A stretch of 64,000 nt of DNA, taken from positions 1 to 64,000 of the forward strand of contig SVSH01000005.1 in assembly GCA_015064395.1 (NCBI GenBank), given 5' to 3'. Source of the DNA: Oscillospiraceae bacterium. GTDB lineage: Bacteria; Bacillota; Clostridia; Oscillospirales; CAG-272. A program made the position numbers and the translations under genes. The notes under the pieces were generated by a model. That model was not told the origin of the DNA. It saw nothing but the letters and a program-made list of their open reading frames with translations, and made no database searches. Of the stretch, positions 42,873 through 53,519 are shown in pieces (positions within the stretch are counted from its first letter, which is position 1; every line of letters starts with the position of its first letter).

Positions 42873-43995
42873 GCCGCTTGGGCTGTACCTTCATGTCCCG
42901 TTTTGTCGCCGCAAGTGCCTGTACTGCGACTTTTGCTCCTTTGCCGACCGCGATGCGGCTACCATGGACGCCTATGTCGCCTGTCTTTGCAAGGAGCTGA
43001 CTGGCCGGGCGCCCCAAGCCGCGGAGCATATAGTGGATACCGTCTACTTCGGCGGAGGTACGCCGACCTTGCTGTCTCCCACTCACTTTACACGCCTGTT
43101 GGACACCGTCCGCGCCCATTATCGGCTGTCGGACGACGTTGAGATCACGGTCGAGTGCAATCCCGCAACGGCCGATGAGGATAAGCTGGGCGTCTTGCAT
43201 GATATGGGTGTCAACCGCCTGAGCATCGGGGCGCAGAGCGCTCGCGACGCGGAGCTTGCGGCGCTGGGACGCATCCACACCTGGGAGCAAACCAAGGAGA
43301 CCTACCAAGCCGCTCGCCGAGCCGGCTTTGACAACGTTTCCCTGGACGTGATGTTTGGCATTCCCCATCAGACGCTCGATAGCTTCTCTCACACGCTGGA
43401 TGAAATTCTGGCGCTGTCCCCCGAGCATATCTCGGCGTACAGTCTGATCGTCGAGCCGGACACCCCCTTTTTCGAGGCGGGGGACGATCTGATCCTGCCC
43501 GACGAGGACACGGTGTGCGAGATGACCGATCTTTTGCTCTCGCGCCTCGGGAGCGCCGGATATACGCGTTATGAGATCAGCAATTTCGCCCGCGAGGGCC
43601 GCGCATCGCGCCACAATTTGCACTATTGGAACATGGATGATTATCTGGGCTTTGGCCCGGCGGCGCACTCGCTGATGGACAAGATCCGCACGGGGCACAG
43701 TCGTGATCTTGCCGCGTATCTTGCCGGCGAGGACATCACCGAGCCCGAGGAAACGCTGGACGCCGACACCGCCCGCGACGAATACGTCATGCTCCGTCTG
43801 CGGCTTGCCGACGGGGTGAATAAGGCTGACTTTTTCGCCCGCTTTGGGCAGGAATTTGATGCCGTTTACGGCGAGGTGGCTTCTCCCTTTGTGGCGGCAG
43901 GCCTTCTGATTGACTCGCCCGAGCGAATAGCATTTACAGACAGAGGGTTTGCTGTGAGCAATGCGGTGCTGGCGGAGATGTTGTTTTTGGGGTGA
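42859..43995 (+). CDS. hemW: HemW-like radical SAM protein (coproporphyrinogen III oxidase-like)
   Basis: [28 protein letters not shown]; start 42856/42859; overlaps the lepA end by ~14 nt. Confidence 0.92.
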   Translation: MKKSKPLGLYLHVPFCRRKCLYCDFCSFADRDAATMDAYVACLCKELTGRAPQAAEHIVDTVYFGGGTPTLLSPTHFTRLLDTVRAHYRLSDDVEITVECNPATADEDKLGVLHDMGVNRLSIGAQSARDAELAALGRIHTWEQTKETYQAARRAGFDNVSLDVMFGIPHQTLDSFSHTLDEILALSPEHISAYSLIVEPDTPFFEAGDDLILPDEDTVCEMTDLLLSRLGSAGYTRYEISNFAREGRASRHNLHYWNMDDYLGFGPAAHSLMDKIRTGHSRDLAAYLAGEDITEPEETLDADTARDEYVMLRLRLADGVNKADFFARFGQEFDAVYGEVASPFVAAGLLIDSPERIAFTDRGFAVSNAVLAEMLFLG

Positions 43996-43999
43996 GGGG

Positions 44000-44970
44000 G
44001 AGAATTTGTACATCTTCTCCTTTTGACGATCACACTGCGCACTTCGTGCGCGCTGATCTGTACAGGCTTTTTTATGCCACTTCTTGGCGCGCCCCAAGAA
44101 GTGGCGGAAGAAGGGCGCCAAAGGGCCGAATGCCCTTTGGAAACCCGCAGTGCGAAAAGGGCGCGGCGCTATCGCTATGCTTATCTTTTCGCAAAAATAT
44201 ACATCTTCAGCCTTTGCGAGCCCGAGTGAAAGAAACTCGGGCTCACTTCATGGCAAAAGCCCTTGCTTTCCTCGCCTGCCGCTCGTGGTGGCTAAAGTCG
44301 AGGCACAGCACAGGGATCTTTTATGTGACCTCTCGTCTTTCTCTTTGTAGAGCGGCACGGGAGCAGTTCCCAAAGGCGGCAGCCTTTGGCGCGTTTTCTT
44401 GGTTCGTTCTTTGCCGCGCGGCAAAGAATGAACATCCCTGCCGGCACAGCGCAGCGCGAAGCAGTATGCGCGTCAAAAGAAGAAGTTGTTTGAAATTTAG
44501 CTTTCTCTCTTTCGTCCGCCGCACAACGCGCGGCGGGAGAGCCTATGCTACTTCTTGGCATTCCCCAAGAAGTAGCCAAGAAGGGAACCAAGGGGACACC
44601 CCTTGGGACCCCACCGCCCGACGGCTTTTCAAGAGCCGCCGGGGCTTTTTGTCTTGGCAAGCCTCCTCCATCTTGGTCGCATGAGCGCACGCCCAAGATG
44701 GGTACGGTTTGGCAAAAGCCCTTGCTTTCCTCGCCTGCCGCTCGTGTTGGCTAAATTCGAGGCACAGCACTGGGAACTTTTATGTGACCTCTCGTCCTTC
44801 TCTTTGTAGAGCGGCACGGGAGCAGTTTCCAAAGGCGGCAGCCTTTGGCTGATTTTCTTTCGTCCTTTCTTTGTTCAGCGACAAAGAAAGGACATCAAAA
44901 TCGGTACAGCGAACGCGTGCGAAGCACAGTGTGAGCGTGAAAAGGAAAAGTTGTTAAACAATTAGATAGC
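44000..44970. repeat. Composite repeat E14, largest, tandem double element
   Basis: Four F hairpins 44076-44105, 44402-44433, 44547-44576, 44862-44893; H; two D modules; I module. Confidence 0.9.
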
Positions 44971-44972
44971 CC

Positions 44973-45014
44973 AAAAGCAAAACGAGCAGGATTAAACCTG
45001 CTCGTTTTGCTTTT
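44973..45014. terminator. Terminator overlapping the cysE stop codon
   Basis: AAAAGCAAAACGAGCAGGattaaaCCTGCTCGTTTTGCTTTT. Confidence 0.85.
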
Positions 45015-45735
45015 CTTCCAATTCCTTGATCCTTGCTTCCAGGCGCGCCAGCTCCTGCGCGACAGGGTCGGGAATGTGGATCTGGTCTACGTCGTCGCTG
45101 ACCCGACGCCCCTGATGACGCACCACCCGCGCGGGAACACCTACAGCCGTGGCGTCATCGGGAATCTCCTTGAGTACCACGGCGCCGGCCGCGATCTTGG
45201 AGTTGTCTCCAATGGTAAAGGGGCCCAGCACCTTAGCACCTGCGCCGATCATGACGTTGTCACCCAGCGTCGGGTGACGCTTGCCCAGGTCCTTGCCGGT
45301 ACCGCCCAGCGTGACGCCCTGATAGATGGAGCAGTTGTCACCGATCTCGGCTGTCTCGCCAATGACGACGCCCATGCCGTGGTCGATGAAAAAGCCCTTG
45401 CCGATGGTCGCACCGGGGTGGATCTCGATGCCGGTCCAAGCGCGAGCGATCTGGCTGATGAGTCTCGCAGGGAAGTAGTGCTTGGAAATATACAGCTTGT
45501 GCGCCACGCGATAAGCAAGAATGGCGTGCACGCCCGAGGACAGGAACAACACCTCCAAGTCACTCTTGGCGGCGGGGTCACGCTCGCGCACCGCGTCAAT
45601 ATCCTCGCGGATCTCGCGGCGGATCTTTTCGGGGATGGTGGTCAAGCGGCGGGCCCGGCGGGCGGCACGCTTGCCAATATGAAACAGGGTGCCCGGCAGC
45701 TCCAACAGTTCTTGTTTGAGGTCAATTTTTGACAT
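44992..45735 (-). CDS. cysE: Serine O-acetyltransferase
   Basis: 247 aa; left-handed beta-helix [47 protein letters not shown]. Confidence 0.95.
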   Translation of the reverse strand: MSKIDLKQELLELPGTLFHIGKRAARRARRLTTIPEKIRREIREDIDAVRERDPAAKSDLEVLFLSSGVHAILAYRVAHKLYISKHYFPARLISQIARAWTGIEIHPGATIGKGFFIDHGMGVVIGETAEIGDNCSIYQGVTLGGTGKDLGKRHPTLGDNVMIGAGAKVLGPFTIGDNSKIAAGAVVLKEIPDDATAVGVPARVVRHQGRRVSDDVDQIHIPDPVAQELARLEARIKELEEKQNEQV

Positions 45736-46107
45736 AATGGTCTCCTATCTGCACGAATTGGTCGTGCGGCCGAGATGGGTGTCTTGCCCTGTCGAGTGCC
45801 GCTGTCGAAGGCGTTTGGTACGACATGACGGGAGGCGGCAGGGCGCGAAATTTGGCACGTTTTGTGCAAAATGCGCACAACGGCATTTTTTGACTTTTCC
45901 TCAAATGGATGGTGCACAATCGGTTGTATCTGTGGGAAACTCTGTGGAAACTGTGCAAAACCTTGCAGTTGCGACGAATTTTCAACGCCCGTTTTTGGGA
46001 TCGCCTGTGGAAAAGTCTTGTCAAGGGGAAAAATGACGATTTTTTATTTTCTGTGGTTTGAACAACGACACGCCGTGTCGTACTACGACATATGCGGGCA
46101 TCTTTTG

Positions 46108-47148
46108 TCAGATCGAGCAGATCAGGCTCTCCAAGGCCACGTAGCCTTGCGGGGAGAGCTTAAGGGCGCGATCGGCGCTTTGAGCGGCGGCGATCATGCG
46201 GCGGATGGCGCCTTCGCCCGCCTGTGCCGCGTGGCGACGATACAGCGAGACCTTGTACTCGTGCAGCTTGAGAATGCTCGACACCTCGGCGGGGGTCTTG
46301 CCCTCGCGGGTCAGGAGCAATACGGCCAACATATCACAGCCGGTGCGAACCACCTCGGAGAGAATGAACAGCGGCTCGGTGCGGCGGAATTTCATCTCGG
46401 AGAGAATGTCCAGCGCCCGCGCGGCATTGCGCTCCATCAGCGCGCCCGCAAAGGCAAAAGCGTCATATTCGGCTGTGTAGGAGGCCACCGTCGATATATC
46501 AGCGGGGGTGACGGCAGTGCGGCTGTGCGACAGCACGTAGTAGCTGATCTTGTCGATCTCGCCGGCCAGCGTCATCATGTTGCGTCCACATCGATCGATC
46601 AAAAGCTGACACACGTCAGGCGTCGCCTCGGCGCCATTGTGCTCAAAGTGGCGGATGCACCAGCCGATCAGCTTTTGCGGAGTACATCGCTCGTAGCGTA
46701 CGGGGCGCAACAGCGAGGACAGCTTGGTCAAGAGCGGAGAGGGGCGGCGGGGAAGAATACCCTCGTCGATACAATCGGCCGCGATGGGAAGCAGCAGGGT
46801 GTTGTAGTCGTACTCCTCCAATTCCCCCAGTACCTCGCAAAGCAGGTCGATCTCACTCGCTTTCATGGCGTTCAGATCCAGTCCGCGTACGAGGATGACC
46901 TTGCGGTCTGCCATCATGGGGAAGGACATCAGAGCCGAGCGCAGCTTTTCGGGGTGAAAATCCAGCGCGTCGAGAATGATCTCGTTAAAGCAGGCAAGGG
47001 AGGGGTCTCCCACCAGCGTCTCGCGCGCATAGGTGACGGCGAGGTTTTTCAGATAGTCCTCTTCACCAAACAGAAGGTAGCCCACAGCGGGCGACGACTT
47101 GATCTCGCGGCGAAAATCCGCGTCCTTCAAAAACGAAATGTCTGCCAT
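46108..47148 (-). CDS. holA: DNA polymerase III delta subunit
   Basis: 346 aa; YLLFGEEDYLKNLAV...; Firmicutes HolA-like. Confidence 0.85.
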   Translation of the reverse strand: MADISFLKDADFRREIKSSPAVGYLLFGEEDYLKNLAVTYARETLVGDPSLACFNEIILDALDFHPEKLRSALMSFPMMADRKVILVRGLDLNAMKASEIDLLCEVLGELEEYDYNTLLLPIAADCIDEGILPRRPSPLLTKLSSLLRPVRYERCTPQKLIGWCIRHFEHNGAEATPDVCQLLIDRCGRNMMTLAGEIDKISYYVLSHSRTAVTPADISTVASYTAEYDAFAFAGALMERNAARALDILSEMKFRRTEPLFILSEVVRTGCDMLAVLLLTREGKTPAEVSSILKLHEYKVSLYRRHAAQAGEGAIRRMIAAAQSADRALKLSPQGYVALESLICSI

Positions 47149-47220
47149 GGTGTCCTCCTTTCGGTGTTTTCGTTATTATAGCACAAGGTTGAACAAATCG
47201 CAACCTTTATTTTCAAATTC

Positions 47221-47742
47221 TTATTGCTTGATCTCCAGATGCATGCGACAGCGCTCGGCCTCGGCCCCGCGGATCTCGATGATATAGTCTAGATCCAGCG
47301 TCCCCTCGGACGTCAAGCGGTTGTCTACCTTCAGGGTATGCACGCATACTTCAAAGGGCATATAGGGGGTTCGATAGGTGCAAAAATGGCGCTGATTCGG
47401 CTCGAAGACGAGGGCGGTGCTGACGCTTCCGCTTCGCAGCATGGTGACAAGATCGGGCTGCGACAGCAAAAAGGACAGCTGAGAGGACGTACCCTCCATG
47501 CCGGTGAGCTCGCTTTCCTCGTAGCTAAGAGAAAAGGTGTCGTCCGTCAGGCGAAGACGCCCGTCGCAGAACATTTCCATATGCTCCGGCTCCTCTACGT
47601 TGCCCTGTTCGTCGGGAACGGGCGAGAACATGGCGGCAACGTATTCGTCGGCCTCACTCACACCGTCGATCATATCCTCAAACAGGCGGGCGGCGACGCC
47701 GAAGCGTTCGGATTGCATAATAACTCTTACTCGTTTGAGCAT
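47221..47742 (-). CDS. DUF1934 family beta-barrel protein
   Basis: Start MLKRVRVIMQSERFG at 47742; LTDDTFSLSYEESELTGMEGTSSQLSFL; overlaps the NUDIX gene end. Confidence 0.75.
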   Translation of the reverse strand: MLKRVRVIMQSERFGVAARLFEDMIDGVSEADEYVAAMFSPVPDEQGNVEEPEHMEMFCDGRLRLTDDTFSLSYEESELTGMEGTSSQLSFLLSQPDLVTMLRSGSVSTALVFEPNQRHFCTYRTPYMPFEVCVHTLKVDNRLTSEGTLDLDYIIEIRGAEAERCRMHLEIKQ

Positions 47743-48308
47743 GGCGCGTCTCCTTTTTTCTGTTTCATGGCCCACACCTTGAGCACGGCGGCCTGTGTTT
47801 TGGCGTCGGTGACGTCGCCACGCAGGATCATATCGACCATGTCCTCCAGCGGAATGCGCACGACGTCGAGAAATTCGTCCTCGTCGGGGTCGGTGTCGCC
47901 AAAGGTCAGCCCTTCGGCCAGGTACATATCGATCACCTCGTCGACAAAGGCGGGGGTGGTGAGCAGCTGTCCCAGCGGGGTCAGCTTTTCGCAACGCGCG
48001 CCGGTTTCCTCTCTCAACTCGCGCAGTGCCGCTGCGGGGCGGTCCTCCTCCTTGGAATCGAGCTTGCCTGCGGGGATCTCCAAAAGGACCTTTGCGTGGG
48101 GATAGCGGAACTGACGGACGCAGACCACCTCGCCCTCGTCGGTCAAAGGAACGACGCAGACGGCGCCGACGTGGCGGATGACCTCGCGCAGGGCGGGCTG
48201 GCCGTTGGGGAGGGTGACGGTGTCTTTATATAAGTGTACGATCTTGCCGTCGTAGACGAGCTCGGAGGCAAGGGGTGTTTCGATGAGGTGGTGAAGGGAA
48301 TCAGACAT
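47727..48308 (-). CDS. NUDIX hydrolase (ADP-ribose pyrophosphatase-like)
   Basis: 193 aa; GKLDSKEEDRPAAALRELREETGARCEKL Nudix box. Confidence 0.93.
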   Translation of the reverse strand: MSDSLHHLIETPLASELVYDGKIVHLYKDTVTLPNGQPALREVIRHVGAVCVVPLTDEGEVVCVRQFRYPHAKVLLEIPAGKLDSKEEDRPAAALRELREETGARCEKLTPLGQLLTTPAFVDEVIDMYLAEGLTFGDTDPDEDEFLDVVRIPLEDMVDMILRGDVTDAKTQAAVLKVWAMKQKKGDAPCSNE

Positions 48309-48339
48309 GGTGGTGTCCTTTCGGGGGGATGATTTTGGT

Positions 48340-48940
48340 TTAGCTAATGTTAAAGCAACTGCTTCTACGGACGCTCATACTGCGCGCCTTCAGCGCGCGC
48401 TGAGCGGATCGTTTTTATTATGACACTTCTTGGCGCGCCCCAAGAAGTGTCCAAGAGGCGCGCCCAGGCGTTCCCCCTGGGAACCCTCTTGGCATTGCCG
48501 CTCTGCAAAGCGAAACAAGAGATAGACATAAAATACTTATATGCTGTGCTCCAAGGGAGACAACACGAGCGGCAGGGGGAGGAAAGCGAGGTTTCTTGCT
48601 TTTTTGTAGGGACCGGCCTCCCGGACGGTCCGTTTGTGCGGTGCTTTTCCTTGTTGGCGGACCGTCTGGGAGTCTCTCCTCGCTCTGCTCGGCATAAATC
48701 CGCTTTGCGGATTTACTCCGTCCCCCGGTCCCTACATTTGTGGAGCGGATGGGGCGGGGGCCCCGCCGCTTGCGGAAGCCGATTTCGCCCACGGCGAAAT
48801 CCCTTTGGAACAGTGCACGCCCTTCCCCATACAGGGTTAGGAGTAGTTGTTCCGGCTACGCTCCTGTTTCTTCCTTGAAAGTTTTTGAAGGGTCGCAGGG
48901 AAACTTTTTTCAAAAAGTTTCCCTGCATCGTCCCCCTCGC
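48340..48940. repeat. Composite repeat E15, leader of the NUDIX gene
   Basis: F 48422-48451; D; two C segments in inverted arrangement; L2 and A on the far side. Confidence 0.88.
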
Positions 48941-48947
48941 TCTCCCT

Positions 48948-49946
48948 TTACGCCATCGTCTCCAACATCTTTAAGGTAACGCTGTATTTTGTCGGCTGAC
49001 CGCTGACAAACGCCAAATACTCATCCTTCATATATTCCGACATGCGGTGGAATTCATCCTGCTGGCTACCTGCAATATGCGAGGTCAGAATGATATTATC
49101 CATAGTCAGAAGAGGACTGTCAGCCAGGGGCGGCTCTGGATCGGTGACGTCCAGCACAGCCGTCAGCGTGGGACGCTCGGACAGTGCGCGGACCATATCC
49201 GCCTCTACCACCTGGGCGCCGCGCCCGGTGTTCAGGAAGGTGCCGTAATCGGTCATCGCGGCGAACATCTCATAGTTGATCATGCCGCGGGTCTGGGCGT
49301 TGTTGGCTAGGTGATTGGACACGACGGTGCACTGTTCAAACAAAATCTTCAGATCGTCCACCTGCTCAACCCCCAGGCGTGCCGCCTTTTCGGCACTCAT
49401 AAAGGGGTCGTAGGCCATGACCTTGAGGTGGTAAGCCTTGAGCATCTCGGCGACCAGTGCACCGATCATGCCACAGCCAATGAGGCCCACGCGACAGCCG
49501 TAGTTGCCGCGATGCGAGGTGGTAAGCCGTGCGCATTCGGCGCGGTTGGTCTTGCAGATCTGCACGTTGCGGAAAAAGCCCTTGTTGGCTAAGATTATCT
49601 GGGCGACGGTGTATTCTGCCACGGGCACGGCATTGGCCGCCCAGGCGGAGAACACCTGAATGCCGTGGTTCAAAAAGGGGCGGGCAAAGGCTTGTACCGA
49701 GCCGGCGGCATAAAAGACTGCCTTGAGTGAGGGGAGATACTCGGCGATCTGCTCCTCGGTCAGCGAGGGCATCGTCCAGGTGGAAAAGACGTATTCGGTG
49801 TCGCGCAGCTCGTCGCGGTAGTCGGCAAGCTGTGCCTTGGACAGGATGGTGTCCACGCCGCAGAGCGCTTTGAGCTCGGCGCGCAGCTCTTCACTGTAAA
49901 CGGCTCGCAGCGAGCCGGGATTTTCAACTAAGTAGATCGCTTTCAT
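48948..49946 (-). CDS. D-isomer-specific 2-hydroxyacid dehydrogenase family
   Basis: 332 aa; VGLIGCGMIGALVAEMLKAY; GTFLNTGRGAQVVEADMV. Confidence 0.9.
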   Translation of the reverse strand: MKAIYLVENPGSLRAVYSEELRAELKALCGVDTILSKAQLADYRDELRDTEYVFSTWTMPSLTEEQIAEYLPSLKAVFYAAGSVQAFARPFLNHGIQVFSAWAANAVPVAEYTVAQIILANKGFFRNVQICKTNRAECARLTTSHRGNYGCRVGLIGCGMIGALVAEMLKAYHLKVMAYDPFMSAEKAARLGVEQVDDLKILFEQCTVVSNHLANNAQTRGMINYEMFAAMTDYGTFLNTGRGAQVVEADMVRALSERPTLTAVLDVTDPEPPLADSPLLTMDNIILTSHIAGSQQDEFHRMSEYMKDEYLAFVSGQPTKYSVTLKMLETMA

Positions 49947-50767
49947 TTGAGTTCCTCCTTGGATTGGTCAAGCATACGCTTCCTATATTGGGATGGGGTA
50001 CAGCCGATCTCGCGCTTGAAGTAGCGGGCAAGGCTGCTCATGTCGGCAAAGCCGACGCGGGTGCAAATGTCGGTGATGCTCAGATTGGTCGTTTCAAGCA
50101 ACTCTCTGGTAGCGGCCACGCGACAAAGCAGATGGTAATTTTTGATGCTATATCCTGTCATTTCCTTGAACATATGAGCAAGATAATAGGGACTTAAGTG
50201 AAATTCCTGTCCGAGGGAGGAAAGCGAAGGCACCTCACCCACCTCGGTCTCCAGGCGGTATTTGATGCGCTGTACCGTGTCGGCCCGCTTGCTTTCGGCG
50301 CGTGGAAAAAAGGTGGGCGACTCGCGGTACAACAGCAGCAGGGCAGCGGACAGCAGCCACTCGGGCGCGTCGGAAAATTCGTCATCCTCCCGACCGGTCT
50401 CCGCACACAGCTGGGACAGCAGATGGAACAGGGCGGGGGCAGACTTACCTACGGGAAGCAGGTGGCAAAAGCCGCTTGGGTGGTCGGAGAAGACGCTGAA
50501 CAGACGAAAATCTCCCTGCATTCCCAGCTTGTGGGGATAGACGTTGACCATGATGCGCTCGTAGACGTTGCCGGCAACGCTGACGGCGTGGGGCTCGTGG
50601 CATCCGATGAACACGACGGCGGGGGCTTTTACGTGGTATTCTCGCTCGGAGATCAGAAAGGAGGCCTCGCCCCGATGGACGTAGATCATCTGGTGATAGC
50701 CCATGTGCGAATGCGTCTTGGCAGATTCGACGTCGCAGGCGTAGCGCACGTCCCGGATCAATGACAT
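49943..50767 (-). CDS. AraC-family transcriptional regulator
   Basis: 274 aa; C-terminal double HTH ITDICTRVGFADMSSLARYFKREIGCTPSQYRK; N-terminal cupin-like. Confidence 0.92.
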   Translation of the reverse strand: MSLIRDVRYACDVESAKTHSHMGYHQMIYVHRGEASFLISEREYHVKAPAVVFIGCHEPHAVSVAGNVYERIMVNVYPHKLGMQGDFRLFSVFSDHPSGFCHLLPVGKSAPALFHLLSQLCAETGREDDEFSDAPEWLLSAALLLLYRESPTFFPRAESKRADTVQRIKYRLETEVGEVPSLSSLGQEFHLSPYYLAHMFKEMTGYSIKNYHLLCRVAATRELLETTNLSITDICTRVGFADMSSLARYFKREIGCTPSQYRKRMLDQSKEELK

Positions 50768-50828
50768 CCAACCACTCCTTTCCTTTGGGCGTTGTGCAAT
50801 ATTTTCCTAAAAAAGAGCAACTTTTCCC

Positions 50829-50857
50829 TTGCAAAAAAGCAAAAAAACTCTTATAAT
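50829..50857 (+). promoter_or_regulatory. Predicted promoter of the OYE-family gene
   Basis: TTGCAA - 17 nt - TATAAT, divergent from AraC gene. Confidence 0.65.
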
Positions 50858-50965
50858 TGAATTATACCGCAGCCGTCCGACCTTGTCAAGGTGTTTTCAT
50901 GGCGGCGACCAAATTTTATCAGTCAGAAAAGGGAAGGAGCGCGGGGGGATCCCCGTGATACAACG

Positions 50966-52285
50966 ATGGCTCTCTACATTCCGAAAAATAAACAGCAATA
51001 TATGGATCTGTGTGCCGACGCGTCGGTCACGCTTCCTTGGTCGGACGCGACCGATACCTTGAAAACGCCGCTTTGCCTGGGCACGAGGATCGCCCCCAAC
51101 CGCATCGCGTATCAGCCGATGGAGGGGTGTGACGGCACGCCGGACGGACGCCCGGATGAGTTGACCATCCGCCGCTACGACCGCTTTGCCAAGGGCGGCG
51201 CGGGCATCGTCTGGGCCGAGGCCATGGCGGTCCTGCAGGAGGGACGCGCCAACCCCCGCCAGCTTTACATCAACGAGCAGACGGCGGACGATTTTGCCCG
51301 CCTGGTCGAGCGCATCAAAACGATCTGCCTCAAGGAAAACGGCTATGAGCCGCTGGTCATTGCCCAGCTGACGCACTCGGGGCGCTACAGCAAGCCCGAG
51401 GGGATGCCCGCGCCGCTGATCGCCTATCACTGCGCGACGCTGGAGGCGAGCAACCCCATTGACGACAGCCGCATCGTGACGGACGATTATCTGGAGACGG
51501 TGCAGGAAAAGCTGATCGCGGGCGCGCTGTTGGCCGAGAAGTGCGGCTTTGACGGCGCTGATATCAAGTGCTGTCACCGGTATCTCTTGTGCGAGCTGCT
51601 CAGCGCCTACAACCGCCCCGGCAAGTTCGGAGGCAGCTTTGAAAACCGCACGCGCCTGTTCCGCACGGCGGTGGCCGAGTCGATCCGTCTTTGCGGCGAT
51701 GATTTTCTCATCACCTCCCGTATGAATTTGTACGACGGCTATCCCCGCCCCGACGGCTTTGGCGTGCGGGACGACGGCACGACCGAGCCCGACATGACCG
51801 AGGCGATCGCCCTTTGCGGTGCTCTGCGGGATTCGGGCGTTAAATTGTTGGACTTTACCATGGGCAACCCCTATTTCAATCCCCACGTCAATCGCCCCTA
51901 CACCCGCGGCGGCTACGAGCCGCCCGAGCACCCGATGGTGGGCTGTGAGCGCATGCTTCGGGGCACGGCCGAAGTAGCCAAGGCCATCCCCGAGGTCGCT
52001 GTGATCAGCTCGGCGATGACCTTCCTGGGCGCGGCGGCTCCTCACGTGGCGGCGGCTTGCATCAACGAAGGATGGTTCGCCTTTGCCGGCTTCGGCCGCC
52101 AGACGCTGGCCTATCCCGACCTGGCCGTGGATATCTGCCAAACGGGCGAGCTGTGTGACAAAAAGCTGTGCCTTGCCTGCTCCAAGTGCACCGAGATCAT
52201 GAGAAAACCCGGCGGTACCCCCGGCTGCGTCGTCCGCGACGCCCAGGTCTATGCGCCGATCTATAAGGAATTGGTGCAGAAGTAA
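50966..52285 (+). CDS. NADH:flavin oxidoreductase (Old Yellow Enzyme family) with C-terminal Cys cluster
   Basis: Start MALYIPKNKQQYMDL; NRIAYQPMEGCDG; KLCLACSKCTEIMRKPGGTPGC Fe-S-like motif. Confidence 0.85.
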   Translation: MALYIPKNKQQYMDLCADASVTLPWSDATDTLKTPLCLGTRIAPNRIAYQPMEGCDGTPDGRPDELTIRRYDRFAKGGAGIVWAEAMAVLQEGRANPRQLYINEQTADDFARLVERIKTICLKENGYEPLVIAQLTHSGRYSKPEGMPAPLIAYHCATLEASNPIDDSRIVTDDYLETVQEKLIAGALLAEKCGFDGADIKCCHRYLLCELLSAYNRPGKFGGSFENRTRLFRTAVAESIRLCGDDFLITSRMNLYDGYPRPDGFGVRDDGTTEPDMTEAIALCGALRDSGVKLLDFTMGNPYFNPHVNRPYTRGGYEPPEHPMVGCERMLRGTAEVAKAIPEVAVISSAMTFLGAAAPHVAAACINEGWFAFAGFGRQTLAYPDLAVDICQTGELCDKKLCLACSKCTEIMRKPGGTPGCVVRDAQVYAPIYKELVQK

Positions 52286-52289
52286 GGGG

Positions 52290-52735
52290 GAGGACGATGT
52301 GGGGGACTTCTTGAAAGAAGTCCCCCACGCCCCCCCAAGAACTTTATGGAGGGAAAAATGAAAGCTCGCCCTTGCGACTTCCCCTATCTCTGTATGGGGG
52401 GAGGGCATACGCTGTTCGATAGAATGGCTCCCGCGAGCTCAGGGGACCCCTACCACTTTTGCTCCACTATATTAGAAGTCCTATGGGAAACCTTGCCTGC
52501 CGCTCGTGTTGTCTTAAGTCGAGGCACAGTACTAAAGTGTATATGTAACCTCTCGTCTTTCTCTTTGCAGAGCGGCACGGAAAGGGGAATCCAAGGGGGA
52601 AAGCCTTGGTTCCCTTTCTTTCGCCATTTCTTTGTGGAACGACAAAGAAATGGCATCCAATCCTTCCGCGAACGCGCACGAAGTGCAGTGTGAGCGACCG
52701 TAGAAGAAGTCGTATGAAATTCCAACCACATAAAA
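52290..52735 (+). repeat. Composite repeat E16, leader of the SDR gene
   Basis: A hairpin; L2; D; F 52623-52654; G. Confidence 0.88.
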
Positions 52736-52746
52736 GGAGATATCCC

Positions 52747-53508
52747 ATGAAACCATGCGCCATCATCACCGGTGCCCTCGGCGGCATCGGCTACGAAACA
52801 GCCAAAACCTTCCTCTCCCGCGGCTATACCGTCATCGGCATGGACGTCCGTCCCGCCGCGGATTGTCAAGCGCAGATCGAGGCCCTTGGTGAGGGCTTTG
52901 TCTACGTTGCCGGCAATCTTGCCAACGCCGACGATCGCGCGGCTCTTGTAGAAACCGCCGTCAAAACGGCCGGTCGCATCGACGCACTGGTCAACGTCGC
53001 CGGTGTCGCTCCCAAGGTGCGCCGCGATCTGCTCGAGATGACCGAGGAGAGCTACGATTTCGTTATGGACATCAACACCAAGGGGACTATGTTCCTGACC
53101 CAGCTTGCCGCCCGTCAGATGCTCACGCAGGAGCGAGACGAGAGCGGCGTGCGCGGGTATATCGTCAATATTTCCTCCTGCTCGGCGTATACCAGCTCGA
53201 CCTCGCGTGGTGAATATTGCGTGTCCAAGGCGGGCACGACCATGCTGACCATGCTGTACGCCGACCGCCTGGCTTCCGAGGGCATTCCCGTCAACGAGAT
53301 CTGCCCCGGCATCATCGCCACCGGTATGACGGCAGTGGTCAAGGAAAAATACGACAAGCTGATCGCCGAGGGGCTGGTGCCTGCCGGTCGCTGGGGACAG
53401 CCCCAAGATATTGCCAAGGCGGTGATGGCTTTGTGCGACGGCACGCTGGGATATACCACGGGACAGTCGATCATTGCCGACGGCGGCATGCATATTCGGC
53501 GGCTGTGA
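52747..53508 (+). CDS. SDR-family oxidoreductase
   Basis: Start MKPCAIITGALGGIGYETAK; YCVSKAG; CPGIIATGM. Confidence 0.92.
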   Translation: MKPCAIITGALGGIGYETAKTFLSRGYTVIGMDVRPAADCQAQIEALGEGFVYVAGNLANADDRAALVETAVKTAGRIDALVNVAGVAPKVRRDLLEMTEESYDFVMDINTKGTMFLTQLAARQMLTQERDESGVRGYIVNISSCSAYTSSTSRGEYCVSKAGTTMLTMLYADRLASEGIPVNEICPGIIATGMTAVVKEKYDKLIAEGLVPAGRWGQPQDIAKAVMALCDGTLGYTTGQSIIADGGMHIRRL

Positions 53509-53519
53509 GCAGGGGATAG

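Noticed and set aside
43992-44684. 230 aa ORF and other ORFs with recurrent peptides such as 'PRLPLVVAKVEAQH' or 'LLLGIPQEVAKKGTKG'
   Set aside because: These peptides recur only because they are translations of repeat modules D, F and E in different frames; not a protein family.
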